Positions 13,863-16,347 of a DNA stretch of 16,347 nt are shown piece by piece. The notes beneath the pieces are model-generated. The model saw nothing but the letters and a program-made list of their open reading frames with translations. It was not told the origin of the DNA and did no database searches. The translations under genes and the position numbers were made by a program. The DNA comes from Bacteroidales bacterium UBA1192 (GTDB lineage Bacteria > Bacteroidota > Bacteroidia > Bacteroidales > Bacteroidaceae), in assembly GCA_002310175.1 (NCBI GenBank), contig DBYG01000079.1, forward strand, positions 63,224-79,570, given 5' to 3'. Position 1 is the first letter of the stretch, and every line of letters begins with the position of its first letter.

Positions 13863-15107
13863 ATGGAGGAGAGCGTAAAACAAACAAGAATCAGTGAGTA
13901 CAGCTACGAATTGCCCGATGAGCGGATAGCCAGGTTCCCGCTCCCTGAAAGGGACAGTTCCAAGCTGTTGGTGTACCGACGTGGGAATATAAGTGAGGAT
14001 GTGTTCCGCAATATTCCCTGCTATCTGCCTGCCGGTGCTATGATGGTGTTTAATAATACCAAGGTTATTCAGGCCCGTCTGCATTTTCACAAGGAAGCAA
14101 CGGGCGGACCCAAATCAACGGGTGCTCTTATTGAGGTTTTTCTTCTGGAGCCGGCTGAACCTTCAGACTATCAGGTTGTTTTCACGCAGACCTCATCATG
14201 CAGCTGGTACTGTCTGGTGGGAAACCTCAAGCGTTGGAAAGAGGATACTCCGGTGCTGAAAACCACCGTTGAAATGGGCGGAAAGACTGTCACTCTTACT
14301 GCCCGGCGCGGACCGGTTCACGGTACCAGCCATAGGATTGACTTCAGATGGGACGGCGGTGTCAGCTGGGCGGAACTGCTTGAGGCTGTGGGTGAGATTC
14401 CTATTCCTCCTTATCTGAACCGAGAGTCACAGGAGAGTGACAAGACCACTTATCAGACGGTTTATTCCAAGATAAAGGGCAGTGTGGCTGCTCCAACTGC
14501 GGGGCTTCACTTTACGGAGCGGGTGCTCAGGGATCTGGATGCTCACGGGATTGACCGCGAGGAGCTGACCCTGCATGTGGGTGCGGGAACTTTCCGTCCG
14601 GTCAAGTCCGAGGAGATAAGCGGACATGAGATGCATACCGAGTTCATCGCTGTAAAGCGCTCCACTATTGAGAAACTGATACGTCACGGAGGCGAGACCA
14701 TTGCCGTGGGCACCACATCGGTCCGCACTCTGGAGAGTCTCTATTACATAGGTGTCTATTTGAGCACACATCCTGATGCTACAGAGGAGGAGATGCATGT
14801 CAACCAGTGGACTCCTTATGAGACGGAGCCGGATATGACATCGGTCCAAGCTCTCCAGCAGATACTGGATTATCTGGACCGTCATCATCTGGATGTGCTC
14901 AAGACAAGCACCCAGATCATAATTGCCCCGGGTTACAGGTACCACATTGTAAAGATGATGGTCACCAACTTCCATCAGCCGCAGAGCACCCTGTTACTGC
15001 TGGTATCGGCCTTTGTGAACGGCGACTGGAAAACCATCTACCGCTACGCCCTGAGCCACGGTTTCCGTTTTCTCAGTTACGGCGATTCCTCCCTGCTTAT
15101 TCCTTAA
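13863..15107 (+). CDS. queA: QueA-family tRNA ribosyltransferase-isomerase, long form
   Basis: QueA uses S-adenosylmethionine as ribosyl donor to turn preQ1-tRNA into epoxyqueuosine-tRNA. The family motifs are clear: ELPDERIARFPLPERDSSKLLV (16-37), MVFNNTKVIQARL (61-73), GEIPIPPYLNR (177-187), YQTVYSKIKGSVAAPTAGLHFT (197-218), LHVGAGTFRPV (237-247), GTTSVRTLES (283-292), PGYRYHIVKMMVTNFHQPQSTLLLLVSAF (356-384) and FLSYGDSSLL (403-412). It has 414 residues against about 340-360 for classical QueA. The extra length is mostly an insertion between GTTSVRTLESL and the APGY motif (about 293-348). From memory, Bacteroidetes carry both a canonical QueA and a longer paralogue; this looks like the longer one, so its exact reaction is less certain than its family. 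Confidence 0.85.
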   Translation: MEESVKQTRISEYSYELPDERIARFPLPERDSSKLLVYRRGNISEDVFRNIPCYLPAGAMMVFNNTKVIQARLHFHKEATGGPKSTGALIEVFLLEPAEPSDYQVVFTQTSSCSWYCLVGNLKRWKEDTPVLKTTVEMGGKTVTLTARRGPVHGTSHRIDFRWDGGVSWAELLEAVGEIPIPPYLNRESQESDKTTYQTVYSKIKGSVAAPTAGLHFTERVLRDLDAHGIDREELTLHVGAGTFRPVKSEEISGHEMHTEFIAVKRSTIEKLIRHGGETIAVGTTSVRTLESLYYIGVYLSTHPDATEEEMHVNQWTPYETEPDMTSVQALQQILDYLDRHHLDVLKTSTQIIIAPGYRYHIVKMMVTNFHQPQSTLLLLVSAFVNGDWKTIYRYALSHGFRFLSYGDSSLLIP

Positions 15108-15143
15108 CAGAATACAGTAAAGTAGTTAGTAAAACAGAATAAT

Positions 15144-16001
15144 ATGGACAGACCCACGGTAGCACTGATGTATGATTTTGACGGAACATTGTCGCCGTCA
15201 TACATGCAGGAGTATGACTTTATGGATGCCATAGGACTGACCGATAAGGACAAGTTCTGGGAGCAGAGTCACGCTCTGGCCCAGAGGCAGCAGTCCAGCA
15301 CCATCCTGGCATACATGAAACTTATGGTGGATAAGGCTCAGGAGAACGGCATAAGCATCCGCCGCCAGCAGTTCGTGGAGTTCGGGCGCGGAATAGGGTT
15401 CTTTCCCGGAGTGGAGCAGTGGTTTGAGCTGATAAACCGCAAGGGTGATGAGATGGGAGTACATGTGGAGCACTACATAATCTCATCGGGCCTTAAGGAA
15501 CTCATTGAGGGCACATCAATAGCCAAATACTTTAAGCAGATATACGCCTGCTCGTTCATGTATGAGAACGACAAGGCGGTATGGCCCGCCGTGGCAGTGG
15601 ATTTCACCTCCAAGACACAGTTCATATTCATGATAAACAAGGGCATACATGAAATCTGGAACAACGCCCAGATAAATGACTCCATGCCCGACGAAGGCCG
15701 TCCCGTTCCGTTCCACAACATGATCTATCTGGGTGACGGAGAGACCGATATACCCAGCATGCGCATAGTAAAGAGCGAGGGAGGCCACTCAATAGCCATA
15801 TACAAGCCCGGCAGTGAGACAAGCCGCGCACAGGCCCGCAATCTGGTGCACCGCGGCCGCGTAAACTTTGCCTGCCCGGGTGATTACCGTGAGGGCAGCG
15901 AGCTCTACAACGCCGTGACAGCCACCATCGCCAAGGTAAAGACCGGCTCTGATTTCCACAAGCTGGAGCGTCAGAACCAGAAATCCATGCTGGAGGACTG
16001 A
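15144..16001 (+). CDS. HAD-superfamily phosphatase (phosphoserine-phosphatase-like)
   Basis: This cytoplasmic hydrolase of the haloacid-dehalogenase superfamily has 285 residues. Motif I is DFDGTLS (11-17) with nucleophile D11 and D13. A helical cap follows (about 20-85). Motif II is ISSG (113-116), the motif III Lys is K157 in TSKTQ, and motif IV is LGDGETDIP (196-204) with Mg-binding D198 and D202. The order and cap position suggest subfamily I (PSP-like), but the insert FHNMIYLGDG and the long C-terminal part (205-285) are not those of SerB, so the substrate is unknown. It starts 36 bases after queA with no terminator between, so co-transcription is likely. Confidence 0.85.
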   Translation: MDRPTVALMYDFDGTLSPSYMQEYDFMDAIGLTDKDKFWEQSHALAQRQQSSTILAYMKLMVDKAQENGISIRRQQFVEFGRGIGFFPGVEQWFELINRKGDEMGVHVEHYIISSGLKELIEGTSIAKYFKQIYACSFMYENDKAVWPAVAVDFTSKTQFIFMINKGIHEIWNNAQINDSMPDEGRPVPFHNMIYLGDGETDIPSMRIVKSEGGHSIAIYKPGSETSRAQARNLVHRGRVNFACPGDYREGSELYNAVTATIAKVKTGSDFHKLERQNQKSMLED

Positions 16002-16037
16002 GCCTCCGTATCTCTTTGCAGTAGCTGGATGTTCAGC

Positions 16038-16089
16038 GGAGTTTACAAAATGAGAATGACTGTGCAAATCGTCCCGTTTTGTCAACTCC
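16038..16089. repeat. long imperfect inverted repeat upstream of etfB
   Basis: A 13-base left arm (16038-16050, GGAGTTTACAAAA) pairs with 16077-16089 (TTTTGTCAACTCC) at 12 of 13 positions, with 26 bases between. It is not followed by a T run, so it is not a normal terminator for the HAD gene. Its position 28 bases before the etfB -7 element fits an operator or looped regulator site. Confidence 0.55.
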
Positions 16090-16116
16090 CCAAAAGGTTA
16101 GGGGGCGGTTTATCCG

Positions 16117-16124
16117 TATCTTTG
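16117..16124 (+). promoter_or_regulatory. -7 promoter element of etfB
   Basis: TATCTTTG is an exact TAnnTTTG match ending 8 bases before the etfB ATG. The -33 partner is unclear (a TTAG near 16098). As with murF and queA, the leader would be very short. Confidence 0.5.
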
Positions 16125-16132
16125 CTGCCCCT

Positions 16133-16347
16133 ATGGAAAAATTCAATATTATTGTTTTGGCAAAGCAGGTGCCCGATACCCGTCAGGTGGGTAAGGACGC
16201 CATGAATGCCGATGGCACGATCAACCGTGCCGCACTTCCGGCAGTGTTCAACCCGGAGGACCTCAATGCACTGGAGCAGGCCCTTGCCATCAAGGACCGT
16301 TTTCCCGGCAGTACAGTGACCATGCTCACAATGGGTCCTGAGAGAGC
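16133..16347 (+). CDS. etfB: electron transfer flavoprotein beta subunit (5' part, runs off the window)
   Basis: An open frame starts at ATG 16133 and is still open at the window edge, giving 71 codons. It begins MEKFNIIVLAKQVPDT and continues with VGKDAMNADGTINRAALPAVFNPEDLNALEQALAIKD. This matches the N-terminus of the EtfB/FixA family, which forms a heterodimer with EtfA and passes electrons from dehydrogenases to the quinone pool or takes part in electron bifurcation. The NPEDLNALEQAL segment belongs to the nucleotide-binding part. The -7 element directly upstream supports this start. etfA would be expected next, outside the window. Confidence 0.9.
   Translation, partial: MEKFNIIVLAKQVPDTRQVGKDAMNADGTINRAALPAVFNPEDLNALEQALAIKDRFPGSTVTMLTMGPER

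Noticed and set aside
14427..14975. A 182-codon open frame on the minus strand inside queA.
   Set aside because: No family features, no promoter, and complete overlap with conserved QueA motifs on the other strand.

Overview
The window looks like ordinary chromosome from a member of the Bacteroidales (Bacteroides/Prevotella-like). Supporting signs are several Bacteroidetes-type -7 promoter elements (TAnnTTTG), mostly absent Shine-Dalgarno sites, lipoproteins with acidic residues just after the lipobox cysteine, a GH3 glycosidase of the gut-Bacteroidetes type, and the order folP-cdaA and prmC-recX-comF. I see no insertion sequence, phage gene, CRISPR array, tRNA or rRNA. Most genes are housekeeping, and I found no convincing new multi-gene system. 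The unusual material is in non-coding structures and in a few diverged enzymes.

Layout. 1-63: a possible terminator of an upstream gene and the murF promoter. 64-3729 (+): murF (peptidoglycan precursor ligase), a secreted SGNH hydrolase, folP (dihydropteroate synthase) and cdaA (c-di-AMP synthase). 3730-3864: nested inverted repeats and the groES leader. 3865-5796: groES-groEL, closed by a strong terminator at 5817-5857. 5921-11127 (+): seven tightly packed genes with gaps of 3, -4, 6, 13, 18 and 5 bases. They encode a lipoprotein esterase, purN, deoD, a small putative surface lipoprotein, prmC, recX and comF, and a terminator at 11137-11165 ends the run. 11228-13477 (-): a secreted GH3 glycosidase, convergent with comF. 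13478-13862: a 385-base divergent intergenic region holding operator-like repeats, a candidate short RNA or attenuator, a hairpin and the queA promoter. 13863-16001 (+): a long QueA-type protein and a HAD phosphatase. 16002-16132: a long imperfect inverted repeat and a promoter. 16133 to the end: the 5' part of an EtfB/FixA gene.

How the genes fit together. murF serves the cell wall, folP folate, cdaA c-di-AMP signalling, groESL folding, prmC release-factor methylation, recX RecA control, and comF DNA uptake or recombination. purN and deoD link de novo purine synthesis with nucleoside salvage, and their ATGA overlap suggests translational coupling. The esterase and the GH3 enzyme are probably envelope-located polysaccharide-degrading activities. 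Points most worth a second look: a PurN unlike the usual Bacteroidetes form, a DHPS lacking the HMRGTP segment, a QueA with about 55 extra residues, the nested repeats between cdaA and groES, and the promoter-plus-terminator unit at 13558-13703.
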